Of a stretch of DNA of 64,000 bases, positions 1 to 12,139 are shown piece by piece. A model generated the notes under the pieces. It saw nothing but the letters and a program-made list of their open reading frames with translations. It was not told where the DNA came from and ran no database searches. How positions within the stretch are numbered: position 1 is the stretch's first letter; each line of letters opens with the position of its first letter. Both the position numbers and the translations under genes were made by a program. The stretch is from Himantopus leucocephalus (Eukaryota > Chordata > Aves > Charadriiformes > Recurvirostridae), in contig RSEF01000001.1 in NCBI GenBank assembly GCA_003993805.1, forward strand, positions 71,785,046-71,849,045, given 5' to 3'.

Positions 1-484
1 TCTCTTAATTAAGTAAGATGTGCTGTCTTTGCTTTTCTACCCTTTACAAAGCGATAGGAGATGAAGTGTTAACAGGAAAGTTCTTTTTTACCTACAGAAG
101 AGACAGAGGGCAGCCACTTACCGTCTTTTGAGAGCATCTATTTATTTATTTCAATGCCGTAGAACACTGCAGCTATCCAAGGAATGCAAAAGGTCAATTC
201 TATATTGATTATACTGTATGATGGGGACAATCTGAATGTAATGCTTTCTGATGTGCTATGCTGAAAGCACTGGTTCTGTGAAGATAAATGCCCACTGTAT
301 TCATTTCATGTTGCTTTCCTGCTTTCTACTTCAAGCAGTTTCTGTCTGCAGAAGTGACATAGATCTCTATCCATTACTAACTTGAAAATCTGATCTAAAG
401 CTCTGTGAACCTGGAGGCAGTGCTCACTAAATTGGTATTAAAACCCATATGAGGAATTACATAATCCTTTAAAGAACATTTCAT
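1..484. other. Unannotated AT-rich sequence
   Basis: No open frame, repeat family or RNA gene is recognised. A short TATT-type run lies near 138-150. The stretch is ordinary AT-rich non-coding sequence. Confidence 0.6.
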
Positions 485-948
485 TTGCCAGTGACCTTTT
501 CAGCATTGGAACTAGTTGTTTGTTTTGCAATGATTTTTGCTAGAATAATCTTCAATACTCGCATGCACCCTTTACCTAGCAAGAACCCTGAATTTTTTTC
601 CGCAGCTCTGTCGTATTACGCTATGCTATACCAGGTAGACGGCTTTAATACAACCGGTATCACTAAGACATATTGGATATACTGTTAGTCAACTATGAAA
701 AGTTGTCTGTAGGTGCAGCTGATGATACACTGTACAGTAACAGTAAAATTAGTTACTTAGGAAGCAGTTCCAGAAGCAATCTATTGGGCAGCAGCTTCAA
801 ACCTTCAAAATTAAAGAGACTCCCATCGATATTAAACGAGGCTAAAAAAAGATCAGATGCAACATGTCTGGGTAAGTGTGTGAAACACTGCCTTGTGCCA
901 GGATGTTTTCAGTACTTCACACGGGATTCTGCAGTTTTTTTCTGCTAG
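485..948 (+). other. Two abutting open frames, possible exon or decayed coding sequence
   Basis: Two open frames follow each other on the plus strand. The first runs 485-688 (frame 2) and has a hydrophobic stretch near its start that could be a membrane segment (key residues LVVCFAMIFARIIF). The second runs about 673-948 (frame 1) and is serine- and lysine-rich (for example YLGSSSRSNLLGSS, then LKRLPSILNEAKKR). They overlap by about 15 bases in different frames, so continuous reading would need a frameshift near 673-688. A good splice-donor match (GGTAAGT) lies at about 871-877 in the second frame. Acceptor candidates upstream are weak, with poor polypyrimidine tracts. CpG dinucleotides are visibly more common here than in the flanks. 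I do not recognise the protein. It could be an exon, a pseudogene remnant or chance. Confidence 0.25.
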
Positions 949-3900
949 CCATGTCAAGTAAGCAGTCAGAGGAAATTAAGCCTGCACTGGGCTGAGCAGA
1001 GATACTGACCTATGTGACGTCTTGATCTCATCCTCCACTGATGGTTCCTCACCTTTGTCACCAAAAGAGTAAAAAGCTTATTAAAATAATTGCTGGCCTT
1101 TTTTTCACCTGAGACTCTACAACAACAGTAAGGAATACTTGAGCCCTTCTGAAATTGTCTGAAGGTCCCTGGCTGTGGGACTGTCTTTGCCAGAGGTGTC
1201 AGAATGAATCAAAACCCCAGCTACACTTGGAGTTCAGATCAATACCTTTCTTTTTACAGGAACCTTTTAGTGATAACAGAAGATAAAGAAGAAAGGGGAA
1301 AAAATGGATTCCAGCTATAGTTTAATTTTTTTTTCAACGTTGAGATCTTTACAACTGAAATTACTGACACACTGTAATGCATTTACATAGTGAGAAAGAC
1401 CCAGTAACAGTTTTTCAGAGGGTGTTATGAAGGACAGCAGATATTATATTGCAGTTATACTTTAAAAGTTAGTCTCTCCAAATATACAGGAATAATTGCT
1501 ATGCATGTTTCTAGCAGTCAAAAAAGAGAACTAATCTAGTCAGTCTCTCAGACATGCTATGAGATCCTTGAAAAAGGGACATAGACACCCATTATCAACC
1601 CCTGTGAATGAATCTGTAAAACCGCATTCCAGGTGTGGAAGTACAATTTATCTTGCTAAAATCTTCATCTAGACAATTTTATCAAGAGGTTGTCCTCAGC
1701 ACAGAGTTAGGGAATTAAATAATTTTTTGTGGCTGTTATTGCTCTAATATGAATTTTTTGGGCTGAAGGTTGAAATGGAAGCTCCTCAGCCTCAGAGTCA
1801 AAAGAATACATAATATAATGATTTCAGACTTAAAAAGGCTTTGCTGACATTATCTTATTAATTCTTTCACTACTTTTTCTTGGAAAGCCAAAAAAGAAAA
1901 ATCTCTCTGCTTGAGAAGATAATGTGTGCTGTGAAGGAGGACAAGAGGTGAACCAGGAGAAGGCACTTTTGAAATACTGTTTAAGAGTGGCTCCCAGCCT
2001 TTCATTTTGATGAAAATCAATTACATGAATAACACCTAGTCCATAGGTAGTGCATACAGCTTTAAATTCATTGATTTCTCTAAGGCTTGAATGTTACATA
2101 CATGTTGCAATCAAATCTATATTGCTCAAGTATTTATCAAGTCCCTCATCATAGACTTGAGCTCAGTTCTAACTTGCAGTGTTTATACGAGAACCAATAA
2201 TCTATGAAGATAAGCTTAAAAATCACTATTGTTATTATACTGTAAAACTACATTATAATATTATCAGAACTTCATTTAAATTTTCTGCAGTCATTTAGTA
2301 ATATTTAATTTGGTTTTAAGATTTTTGGGTTTTTCCCCTATTTTACAACCCATGCTTTGTTCCCACTTGATAATTAGGTTGGGATTTACTTCAGAAAAAT
2401 CCCTTTTTCCCTATCAAGGGATAGATCTGTATTAATATCTCATTTCCATGTCAAAACTGTACTGCACAGGAATTACAAATTCAATTCCAATGGTTTAAAA
2501 TAGTCTCCAAAGTGTAACTGGTTTCTGTAAGAATACTTAAATATACCCGAACAAAGTATACCAGTCAGGTGAAATAATGTCTTGACACATGGCAGGCATT
2601 GCTGGTGGGTGCTGTGATGTCATTTGCACAAGCACCATACTTGGAAGCTCTTTCTGTGGAAAAACCACAACGGTGTCTATTATCTATGGCAGTAAGTCAC
2701 TTTTTTTTTGAGAGGGGTCAGGGAAAGGATTATATACCTTGGCATCTTCTCTATTTTAAGAGAACAAGTCAACTTAAGCCCTTCTGATACTTTCCTCAAC
2801 GTCTTAAACCTGCTGGCTGTTTCTCATAGGATTTATTTTGCATAGAGGGAATAGGTGGTTTGCATTTGTGGGGACTATACAAAAAATCAAGCGACTTGAT
2901 ACATTTCAATAGCAGGAAGAGACAGAAAGGCAGTTTCTGAAGCATGACAACTACTGGATGCCCTGGATTGAGGGTGCCCTGCTGTCTTCTCCTTTTCTCC
3001 ACTCTTTCCTCTCACAAGCAGAGAAGTTCTTCCAACTCCGCTAGTCTCCTGTTCTGCACATCTTAAAACCTGACGAGGACCACTAACTGAGGCAAAAACT
3101 CTCCCTGTTTTTCACCCCATCCAGTTTCAGCAAAGAGCTGTCTCCTCAGTATCTAGACGAACACAGCAGGGAGGACCACATTGAGAGAGAGTTGCCAGGG
3201 GCTGGGCAACACCAGGAGGAGGTACCTGATGGAACAGGAGGCCACAGCATTATTGCAGCCCCAAACTCTTTGAGACCAAGCCAGTAAAAGATTGCTAAAT
3301 ACTGTTCTTGCTATTAGACAGTTCAGTGTGGTAAAGACATCTTGTTCTTTTCATTTAGCAATACCAAGAATTTGTATCATGGAAATGACACCGCAAACAG
3401 GAAAGTGAAGGTTCAGAGTAATGGGAAGAATAGGATTTGGCCATTTTTTTCTCATGAAATAACCAAGGGGGTGAAGGCTGGGAAGAAAAAAGAACCAAAC
3501 AAACTAGCAACAATATTTTAGCAATGCAGTAACCAAATTGGAAAATACATGAAGTAACAAAGCTCATTTTCATAACAGAAGAACAAAAAGCAGGCGAAAA
3601 TAAAATGAAGTGAATCCCTTCTCATACAAAACAATGCCATTTGACTAGAACTGATCCATATTTCAATGCGGCAACAGAAGCTCTGCTGTAACAATAAACT
3701 GAATAAAAGAGAACATTGGAGACAAGTAAGTCACTTAGAAAATTAGTCCTCACCCATTCTAAAGTGTTTTGCATTCTGCTTGGAATTCATTATGTGCAAT
3801 GTCACATATTACTGCATACCCCTTCACAAGATAAAGTACATTTATTTCCATGTTTATGAAATGTTGTTTTAATTTATTCTATTCCTGTCTTACCAGCTTT

Positions 3901-6244
3901 TTATTTTCTTATGCCTGGAAAATTTCTTTTTCTCGCTGATCTCTTTCTGCTATTTCACTCAGTATTCCTTTCTTCCGGTTAAACAGAGCAATAAGATTTA
4001 CCAGGAAACTGAGGTGAAGTAGTCTTGGGGTTATAATTCCATATATCTCTAACTGGAACTACAGGGGACAAGACAAAATGTTTTCTGTCAGTATCTGATG
4101 TTTTCCTTAGTTGGTCTCATTCAGTTCTGACTTCAGGACTTGATCTTGAAATAAGGTGGCTCAACACATCTGGAAACTAGGTTAATATCTCTTGCCTTTA
4201 GTGTACCAGCACAGTACACAGAGATGGAAAAAGAAACTGTTAGCACCACTTATTCATCTCAGATTTGAACACCGTATTCTACCTGCAAACCTGATATTTG
4301 TTTTCTCCATTTTTATAGTTCAGTGGCTTCACAGCTCTTTTTCCCATCCATTTTTACTGCAGTCATTCAATCAGTCGTTTTCATCTTTATTTTCTTTTGA
4401 CAATTTCCAATGCAAGTCTATGAATCTCCAGGTGCAGCTTTGTCTTAACATTTAAATCAGTAAACTGGTGATTTGACAAAAGATGCATGAGAAGAAAGGG
4501 TGATAGGAGCATCTCGCCAAGCTAAGTAAATCTGATATTCTGTGAGTTATATTAGGCTTATTTCAAGTTTAATATTTACCTGAAATTCTCAGATAACATG
4601 TAATCAAAACTGTGCTGGATTCATCTCCAAGACACGATGTTGATTCTATTTGTAGACAGTTTATGCAAATATACCTTCTTTACTCAATTATTTCATACAT
4701 TTCCATAAAAAGCTTGTGATCAGTTAACCTCTGTTTTAAGAATAGTATTTCTAACTGCCAGCCCTGGAAACCTGATCTGGGATGGGAAAGGCAAGTGAGT
4801 TCTTACCAAGGCAGGAGTGGTCACCCCCACAAGAGAAGACTGTGATTCCAACTCCATGTTGCTGCATACGTTGGAGCCCTGGTCAAGTGCAGCTCGCTCC
4901 CCTGGGGGTGTGCTGGCTCAGCAGGACTACGCAGAAGCGAATAATTCCTTTAGGCTTTTAGGAAATGAGAGCATAGTCACTGTGTTCTGCCAGAAATGCT
5001 GGTCTTTCTGGCTGCTTCTCTAAGGTGCCCTCACTTCAAAGAACTATTTGTCCAACACCCTGTACATACATAGCCTCTGAGCATCTTTGGCACCTGTGCA
5101 CAAACCTGGGCTCTGGCTGGCAACACCAAGCTGTTCGTAACACCTCTTCAATACAGCTTGTAGAAAGCAAAATTTCTGCATAAGCCAGCCTTTCCATAAG
5201 CACAAATATTCCTGCTAGAGCAGCTCTTTGGCTTGCTCTGGACTAAAGCCAAATCTAAGCTGACATGTATTGCGGCCAAAACAACATTTTTAGATTGAAT
5301 GAAAGCCTAGACTCATAAGTAAGCTATTAGTATAGACATAGCCAGAAGTGGTAGACTCCTACCACTTACACCGAGAGACTTACAAGTTTAATGAGCAACT
5401 CCATTTGCTGCATGGTGAGCGGCTTAGAAAAATGATGTTTCAGAGACATGATGCATGTAACACGATGGTTTAAATTCTGACACAGTTAAATGCATAATGC
5501 AACTTTATAGAAACTTTAGAGGGAAAATCTCCAAGTCGTGGTAAGCCAATTTCATGAAATTAATTTTGAAACAAAAGTTCTCCTAGTCATCAATACTTTC
5601 ATTTTCTTATTCAAGCCTAAATGCTTTGATGCAGAAAAATCCTGAGAGTAGTATAACTTGGTTCCTGTTCTTCACCAAAACAGTTGTTTCAGCAACATAT
5701 CCCTTAGAAAGGGAGATGTCATCAAAGGCCTTTCTGGTAACACTGGTAACAGCAACCTTACAATCACTTCTGCTATTAGGTGTGCTTTGCTCAAAATGTT
5801 GACTGATCTGGTTTTTGGTGTTATCTATCTACTTTATAAGCTGCTGACAACCAGTTTCTGACAGATGTTCTTGGAATCGAAGCAGAAACATGAGCTGCAA
5901 CTGTAGCAGACTGTTCAGACAAACACAATCTTGGATTTATTGTATACATTTTTTTATTATTTATATATATGCAAAAAATCATAGTCTGACACCACGTGGT
6001 GGAAAACAATGGGCTAATCACCCATGAAGTACATGAAAGACAAACTGTTTATGTCATGATTTTGAAACTCATCACCAATACATGCCTTGAATCAAGCTAC
6101 TCTAAGGTTTTGTGAGCTTTACTGTTCCTGCCTGTGCTAGATGAGATTCCCATGGTTGTGCTACAAAACTTCCAAGGCCAGATTCCTGTTACTGAGCAAA
6201 GGGAGACCATAGTCACAATTCTTAGGCATTTGCCATTTCATAGG
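949..6244. other. Unannotated unique sequence
   Basis: About 5.3 kb with only short chance open frames (up to about 90 codons) and no recognised repeat family. AT-rich runs occur near 2220-2330 and 5940-5975. No coding, RNA or mobile-element call can be supported. Confidence 0.5.
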
Positions 6245-6588
6245 CCAGTGGGTGGTCTGGACACCCACTCAAAGGTTGCTCAAAGCCCCATCCAACCTGG
6301 CCTTGAATGCCTCCAGGGATGGGGCATCCACAACTTCCCTGGGCAACCCGTTCCAACATGTCACCACCCTCACAGTAAAGAATTTCTTCCTAGTATGTGA
6401 TCCGAATCTATCCTCTTTCAGTTTAAAACCGTTACGCCTCGTCCTATCACTACACTCCCTGATAAAGAGTCCATCCCCCGCTTTTCTCTAGGCCCCTCTT
6501 AAGTACTGAAAGGCTGCTATAAGGTCTCCCTGGAGCCTTCTCTTCTCCAGCCTGAACAACGCCAACTCTCTCAACCTGTACTCAATAT
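6245..6588 (-). mobile_element. CR1 LINE fragment, 3' part of ORF2, minus strand
   Basis: Read on the minus strand this is the C-terminal tail of the CR1 reverse-transcriptase frame. Recognisable pieces include LEKRRLQGDLIAAFQYL near the start, TRKKFFTVRVV in the middle and LPREVVDAPSLEAFKARLDG near the end. The frame contains stop codons, so the copy is dead. The 3' UTR and terminal octamer repeats are missing; the sequence becomes unrelated upstream of about 6245. This is a typical 5'-truncated CR1 that has also lost its last 100 or so bases. The family is recognised from memory and the exact subfamily cannot be named. Confidence 0.9.
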
Positions 6589-7620
6589 AAAGAAATAGAA
6601 AACACACAAGCTTTTAAACTGTAGAGACACAATTAAACTGTAGATGCAGGATCATCTAAAAGCCAGTTATATTAATTATTATTCAGATCAGTGGTAGTTA
6701 TTAGTATTTTCCAGCCACAAAGGGGTTAATATACAAATACTCAGTTTCTCAGCTGCAAGAGACTTAATTAAACAGCTACAGCTGAGCTAAAGACTTCAGT
6801 ATAAATAGTGTCAATTGGTAATGTGGAGCTTTTTTGGTTGAAAAGTTCTCAGTGAACAGCCTGTTAAGAAGCTACTTTAGGTCCAGGGTTGGAAATCCTG
6901 CAGAGAAGAAATAAAAGGTGTGTAGCCTGTACAGGCTGGAGAGACTGGACAGTGGGGGAGAGAAGCGAGCCCAGGCACCTGAGAGGAAGGAAATAAAAGC
7001 ATAATACAGTAAACAGTACATAGAAAGCTGAGGAGGAAGAAAAGTAAACATGTTTGGTCCTTGCCATGTAAGATTTTGGGGAATAGAAAACAGGAAAAGT
7101 GAGAGGGAGCTTGACCATGGGAAGGTTGAGAGGGCAGTCGGCAGTCTGCGAAGGGAGGGAGAAGGACTTGAAGGGATTGCAAGAGCCTGGCTATGCAGTA
7201 AATTAAACCAGAAGAAATGCCATGACCTAAACTAAACTGGAACTGTGGGGAAGTACTGAGTATCTCTCGGAGTAAGCAACTGCAAATGGGAAACTGGCTA
7301 GACTATCTAGGCTGCACTTAAATCTGGAAGGGTATATTAAATCATCTTTGGGAAAGTCTGAGATACTTCAGACTCCTAGATATTCTTTAAAATTCTGGGG
7401 TATAGCTCTAGGAGAGGCATTTTCCTGTTGAGAGCATGTTGACTGAGAGTTGCAAGCGATCTCAAATGGTGAACGCAAAAGATCTTTGAGCAATGCTTAC
7501 TTATTAGGTTCCTATTGGTATCATTCCAACTAGCAGCCAAAATGCATGAGGTTGCAAAATGGCAAATGCTAGTAAAACAAAAGCCAAGGCAAATGAAAGG
7601 TTTTAAAATTACATTAATAC
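6589..7620. other. Unannotated unique sequence, with a motif-dense part at 6700-6830
   Basis: No gene is recognised. The part at 6700-6830 is high-complexity and contains TTAATTAAA, two CAGCTG E-boxes, CACAAAGGG and a TATAAATAG at about 6800-6808 followed by an inverted CCAAT. This mix is seen in conserved non-coding elements but proves nothing alone. Confidence 0.4.
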
Positions 7621-7961
7621 GTTAACACATGAGGTCTTTCTTACAGGAAAGAAGCAAACTGAAAAAAAAAAAAAACATTCCACAGAGAGTGAGGAAAATT
7701 GCATCATGTTCTGAAGCAGTATTCCTTATGAAAAAATAAGGTTTCTGGAAAGAATGTTCTTATTCTGAATATTTTGTATTTAAGGCACCAGNGTTAACAC
7801 ATGAGGTCTTTCTTACAGGAAAGAAGCAAACCGAAAAAAAAAAACCATTCCACAGAGCGTGAGGAAAATTGCATCATGTTCTGAAGCAGTATTCCTTATT
7901 AAAAAATAAGGTTTCTGGAAAGAATGTTCTTATTCTGAATATTTTGTATTTAAGGCACCAG
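7621..7961. repeat. Direct duplication of about 170 bp around a single N, probable assembly artefact
   Basis: Positions 7621-7791 and 7793-7961 are almost the same sequence, separated only by one N at 7792. They differ in the length of a poly-A run, in CTG versus CCG before that run, and in a few other bases. The copies start and stop exactly at the N, which is how two overlapping contig ends or two haplotype copies look when placed end to end instead of merged. A true tandem duplication would not usually place an unknown base exactly at the joint. Confidence 0.8.
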
Positions 7962-8058
7962 AATTATACTCAAGATAATAAAGGAAAATAATATCTACTA
8001 NTTGTATTTAAGGCACCAGAATTATACTCAAGATAATAAAGGAAAATAATATCTACTA
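7944..8058. repeat. Direct duplication of 57 bp around a single N, probable assembly artefact
   Basis: Positions 7944-8000 and 8002-8058 are identical by eye, with one N at 8001. The first copy overlaps the end of the preceding duplication. This is a second unmerged contig overlap in the same 450 bp, just before a 100-N gap. Confidence 0.85.
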
Positions 8059-8186
8059 CTTACTGTATCAGAACTGTATGCTGATACTAAATTAGGACCA
8101 TCTGCTTAGTAAGAGGGCAGACTTTTGTGAAACAAGATAGGTGGATATTGAGTCAGGGGTATATGATAAAGATAATAACACATTTT

Positions 8187-8286
8187 NNNNNNNNNNNNNN
8201 NNNNNNNNNNNNNNNNNNNNNNNNNNNNNNNNNNNNNNNNNNNNNNNNNNNNNNNNNNNNNNNNNNNNNNNNNNNNNNNNNNNNNN
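8187..8286. other. Assembly gap of 100 Ns
   Basis: A run of 100 Ns, the conventional placeholder for a gap of unknown length. It lies directly against CR1-derived sequence on its right side, so a repeat may have caused the gap. Open frames that run through it are meaningless. Confidence 0.98.
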
Positions 8287-8770
8287 TCCTGTTTTACCTT
8301 AAACCAGGACAGGTGGGGGAGGCATCTGGGAGGCTGATCTGATCCAGGGGTAAAAGCCAGTGCACAGTGGTACCCATCCACTGGCCAGACCTGCTGTTGC
8401 CCAAGATTTGCTGCTTGCCTGTCATCCAGGTCCAGGATGTCATGGAGAAGCTGCCGAGGGTTTGTCCAGCCCATGAACCCTCATCATCAGTGATACCAAT
8501 GAAGGAAAACTTTAACACATCATGAATGACTACAGGGCTCTGTGGGGCAGAAGAAAGGGCAAGACGGCTGAGGTTGTTCTCCAGGAGATTTTTGGAGTGT
8601 GTTAAGGACAATTTGTGATGTAGGTAATGGATAAGAACACGAAAGTCTTTGCTGGACCTGGTACCCTCAAATAAGAAATAACTGATCTAAGATGGGAAGG
8701 ATGGTGGTAGTCTTGGCTGCACTGACTGTAATATAGGGGAGAGATCAACTGACCAAATATCTGCTTTAGC
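8287..8770 (+). mobile_element. CR1-like LINE fragment, 5' and mid-element type, plus strand
   Basis: Positions 8300-8520 resemble what I remember of the 5' region or ORF1 part of avian CR1: a GGGGGAGGCATC-like start, then CTGGCCAGACCTGCTGTTGC and CCAGGTCCAGGATGTC blocks. Positions 8540-8765 resemble the ORF2 stretch between endonuclease and reverse transcriptase (a TTGGAGTGTGTTAAGGACAA block, then CTGGACCTGGTACCCTC, then a TTGGCTGCACTGACTGTAAT-like block). If both matches hold, the piece lacks most of the endonuclease region between them. All frames are broken. The left edge is hidden by the gap. The CR1 assignment is from memory, less certain than for the 3' end fragments. Confidence 0.6.
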
Positions 8771-11700
8771 GTGAGATGAACTGTGCTTTAGACTCCACTG
8801 ACAGTATTCAGTAGCTCCCCATTGCCTTTGAGAAGAGTGTAGATATCTAATTTGTCAGCAGACACACCTAATTTGAGGGGTTTGAGTCTGGAGCAGAATG
8901 CTCTCCAATACTTCAGTAATTACGAGACAGCACACCAGTTTTGAAAGCGATTGAGAATTTCAGAATACTTAGAGAAAAGAACATGTGGATATTTGTAAGA
9001 ACCAGTCTCATGCACCATGAAATGCATTTCATTTCCCAGTTCTGTCACAGAGATCAGTTATAAAGTCACTTAAGGTTTGATTCAGCTGCTTGCTATTGGT
9101 GTCAAGTTCCGTTTGAGCTGCGCAAAGATATCTATGTGAGGCTGGTTTGATATAGCATACATCTAGGGGGGGTACACACCCACCTGGAGTAGTAACTGGA
9201 GGCTAGGCAGCATCTCAGATGGCACTAAATGGCCACATTTGAGTAGCTGAACTGAGCCTTTATCCCCATAGATCAGTCTCTCTGTGTGAAACGAAGGTGA
9301 TAATCTATGAGTTTTCCAGTTGTGCGATGTGAGGATAAACTAATGTTTGCCAGATGACTGTCTGGATAGGTAGCTCAGTTGATGAAATGATCTGAAACAT
9401 AAGTTCTTCCTTTTTTAACTCATTTTTGTACGTTTCAAATGGGTGTGAATGCTTTCTGTACAAAACTGAAGCACCATTGTAACTTACGGTTTGTGTGAGA
9501 ACACAAAAGTGTTCTTTGATATGTTTCAGCTTTGACTGCCAAAACACCCAGCAAATTACAATGAAGTAAAAATGTGGGGAAAATATGTCAGAGCCTACCC
9601 AGGCAGCCTGCTCCTGTGCAAAGAGCAAGCGTAAGCCCCCACGCCACATTAAGCTCACTTCAGTCTTCAAAATTTGGCAAACAGTACTTGTGTGATATGC
9701 AGACCTTGTGCTTGGCTGCACAAAAAGGAGTTTTACTGTCAGCAGACGCCACCCTCTGTGGGTTTCAATTACTTGAGAAGGAGCAAAGCAACTTGGCACT
9801 TGATCATTCTCTTGAAATTCTTAGAAGCTAGATGTCAGGGAACTGTACTTCAGCACTCCTATTACAGTTCACTTTATATGTCACATTCTAATTATGGGTC
9901 ACATTATAGCATCTTTCAGAGGTTAACACCACTGCAGAGCATAATAAAGCATATAAGCTTTAAAAGCAATAAAGCATAAAAGGATTCATAATATTTCATG
10001 AAAGCTTTTGCATGCAGGTTAGAAAAGATGTTACCACTGAGACAATTTTTCTGCTTGTAAATTTAAGAAACACCACTGACCTCAGTGGAGATATACCAAG
10101 TCCTACTTGCTGCCTTTTCATTTGTCTGCTTGTGTGTTCAGAAACAAGGCATCCGAGCAGGTCTGCGATAATGAACTTTGTTAACCGAGACACAAATGCA
10201 ATGGTAGCTGGGGGCTTTGTTTGTTTGTTTGCTTTTAAATTTGTTTCCCACATGTAAAGCATTGCCATGGAAGATTTTCATTTCTGTGCTTTGTGGGCTA
10301 GTTTTCCTCATTTCTGTGAATAAGAAAGCTTTCTTCATGGTAGAAGTATCAGCACACAAGTAAACCAACTTGCATTTTTTTTGTTTTTGTTTTGTTTCTT
10401 ACCAGTTAAAGGGAAAAAAGTGATCTCAGTTGGCTCTTGTTACAAGCTTGAGACATTATGGAACTAGAAGTAGCAGTGAATTTTATATGTCATGTTAAAA
10501 TATTTTTGCATATGGAGGATTTTTATTTTCTAAAATACTCGAGGCTTCTTTGTGATTGCTCACTTTTTCATGCCCTCTCTTTTTCAATTTAAAGCAGTAA
10601 TTTCTCAGAAATCATTGATAGAAACATTTAGTTAAACAGACCTGTGACTTAGTCACTGTTTCTTTTTCTCTTTTTTAAGTTTTTTTGTTCAAAATAAAAA
10701 TTATATTGATTCCGGTGTTTCCAACTATAAAAGACAACACTGTTCCTTTACAAGCAGCCCGGTGGAAAAGAGTTGCTAATTACAAAACACAGGATGGAAA
10801 ACCACTTATGGATTTGCCATAGTTCCTGTTAGTCTTGCTTTGTGTTTTTGAGGTACTCAGGTTCTAACTATTTTGGAAAATAAATGGGTTTCATTCTTTT
10901 GAAGGTGATGTTCTCTTAGAGGCTTTGCAGTGCCTGAGCACTACAGGTCACTGAGAATACGTGCCCTTAGGCATCACTTAATCTAAATTCAGCTACGAAA
11001 ACATAGGTGATTAATGCAATCTAGTCATCCAGGCCCAGCTACAGTCAGGGCATACAGAAGTGCATTTACAGAGTATAATACATCCCCTCTCAAGCGAAGT
11101 GTCTAAAATAGTTTAAATGAATCTCTCTTTGGAAGTACAGATCTCCTGCTATTGCCTAGTTGCCTTGACTCCTACTACAAAGACCTAATTTTTAACTGGC
11201 TAAAGTTAGGTGAAATGACTTTAGTGAATATCTTGAGTCGGGAAATTCATCTGACTCCTTGCTATGTCTTTTTATAACTCTGTACCCAGTAATCCTTAGT
11301 CTCCATAGTAAGATTAGATTCATCTAAGCAAAAAATTGCTTCTCTAAATTACACAGCTTTGATGTAATAAGTGTTACATCCGAGGACCAGCTATTGTAGC
11401 GTGATGGCTAACTGCACATATTATACATAATAACATGCACATGTCGGGGTTGGGTCTGATCTCTGTTGACATCACTACAAGTTTATTTACCACTCTTGAT
11501 TGCAGTAGTCTCACTGGCACACAACAGGGGTGACGTGGTTAAGTATCAGATCTTTAATATCTATTGTAATACTAAATGCCATGGAAAAGTAGTAATCTAT
11601 TTCAAATCCTCAGCACAGTAAAGAATATTTTAAAAAGATATTCACAAACCTGGTTTTAGTTGTAAATTTTGATTTCAACTCTCTGTGCAAACCCACTAAT

Positions 11701-11888
11701 TTCTCAGTACAGAGTATGACTGTAGATACCCCAGGCACATATGAGGGTGTGAGTACTTAGTTGCTGACTAGATGGGACTCAGGACTCTGCACATAACATA
11801 TTTCTTAGTTCAGTAGCTAGACCAGATAAATGAACCCTAATTTTAGGGTTTTGGCCAAAAGAAATCCCCTAGGACAAGCAACAGTTTT
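8771..11888. other. Unannotated unique sequence
   Basis: About 3 kb without a recognised gene or repeat family. The longest open frame of the window (9305-9799, minus, 164 codons) lies here but shows no domain, splice context or codon signal that I recognise. A short TTTG run is at about 10207-10232. A TATAAAAG motif near 10727 is isolated. Confidence 0.45.
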
Positions 11889-11908
11889 AGGTGGACACCT
11901 ATAAATAG
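11889..11908. promoter_or_regulatory. AGGTG palindrome abutting a MEF2/TATA-type site
   Basis: Positions 11889-11900 form an inverted repeat, AGGTG-GA-CACCT, a paired E2-box or T-box-like arrangement of the kind bound by ZEB-type or T-box factors. Positions 11899-11908 read CTATAAATAG, a perfect match to the MEF2 consensus that also serves as a TATA box. The two sites overlap by two bases. No transcript is visible downstream, so an enhancer role is more plausible than a promoter. Motif matches this short carry little weight alone. Confidence 0.3.
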
Positions 11909-12139
11909 GCAGAGGAGAATTACAGCCACTTAGGGACAGATTGGCTGAAGGCAATTGCCGCTACCACATGAGCAGAGACAAGGAGAGAATCCCATTCCCC
12001 ATTCACAAAATCAGCTTCTCCTGATGCCCCCTGCTGCATCTGCTGTGTCTTCCCTATTGCAGCCAGCAAGGTAGAGGCCCTGCTGCCAAGAATTTCTTCC
12101 ATTCCTTCTCCAAAAGCCATTCATCCACCAGGGTTCCAA

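Noticed and set aside
6800..6808. TATAAATAG as a core promoter
   Set aside because: No transcript, initiator or downstream gene is visible; such motifs are frequent in AT-rich DNA.
8106..8611. Open frames through the N gap and the CR1 piece
   Set aside because: The gap makes the frame meaningless, and the remaining part reads antisense to CR1.
9305..9799. Minus-strand open frame of 164 codons, the longest in the window
   Set aside because: No recognised domain, no splice or promoter context, and with this AT content about one such frame is not surprising in 64 kb over six frames.
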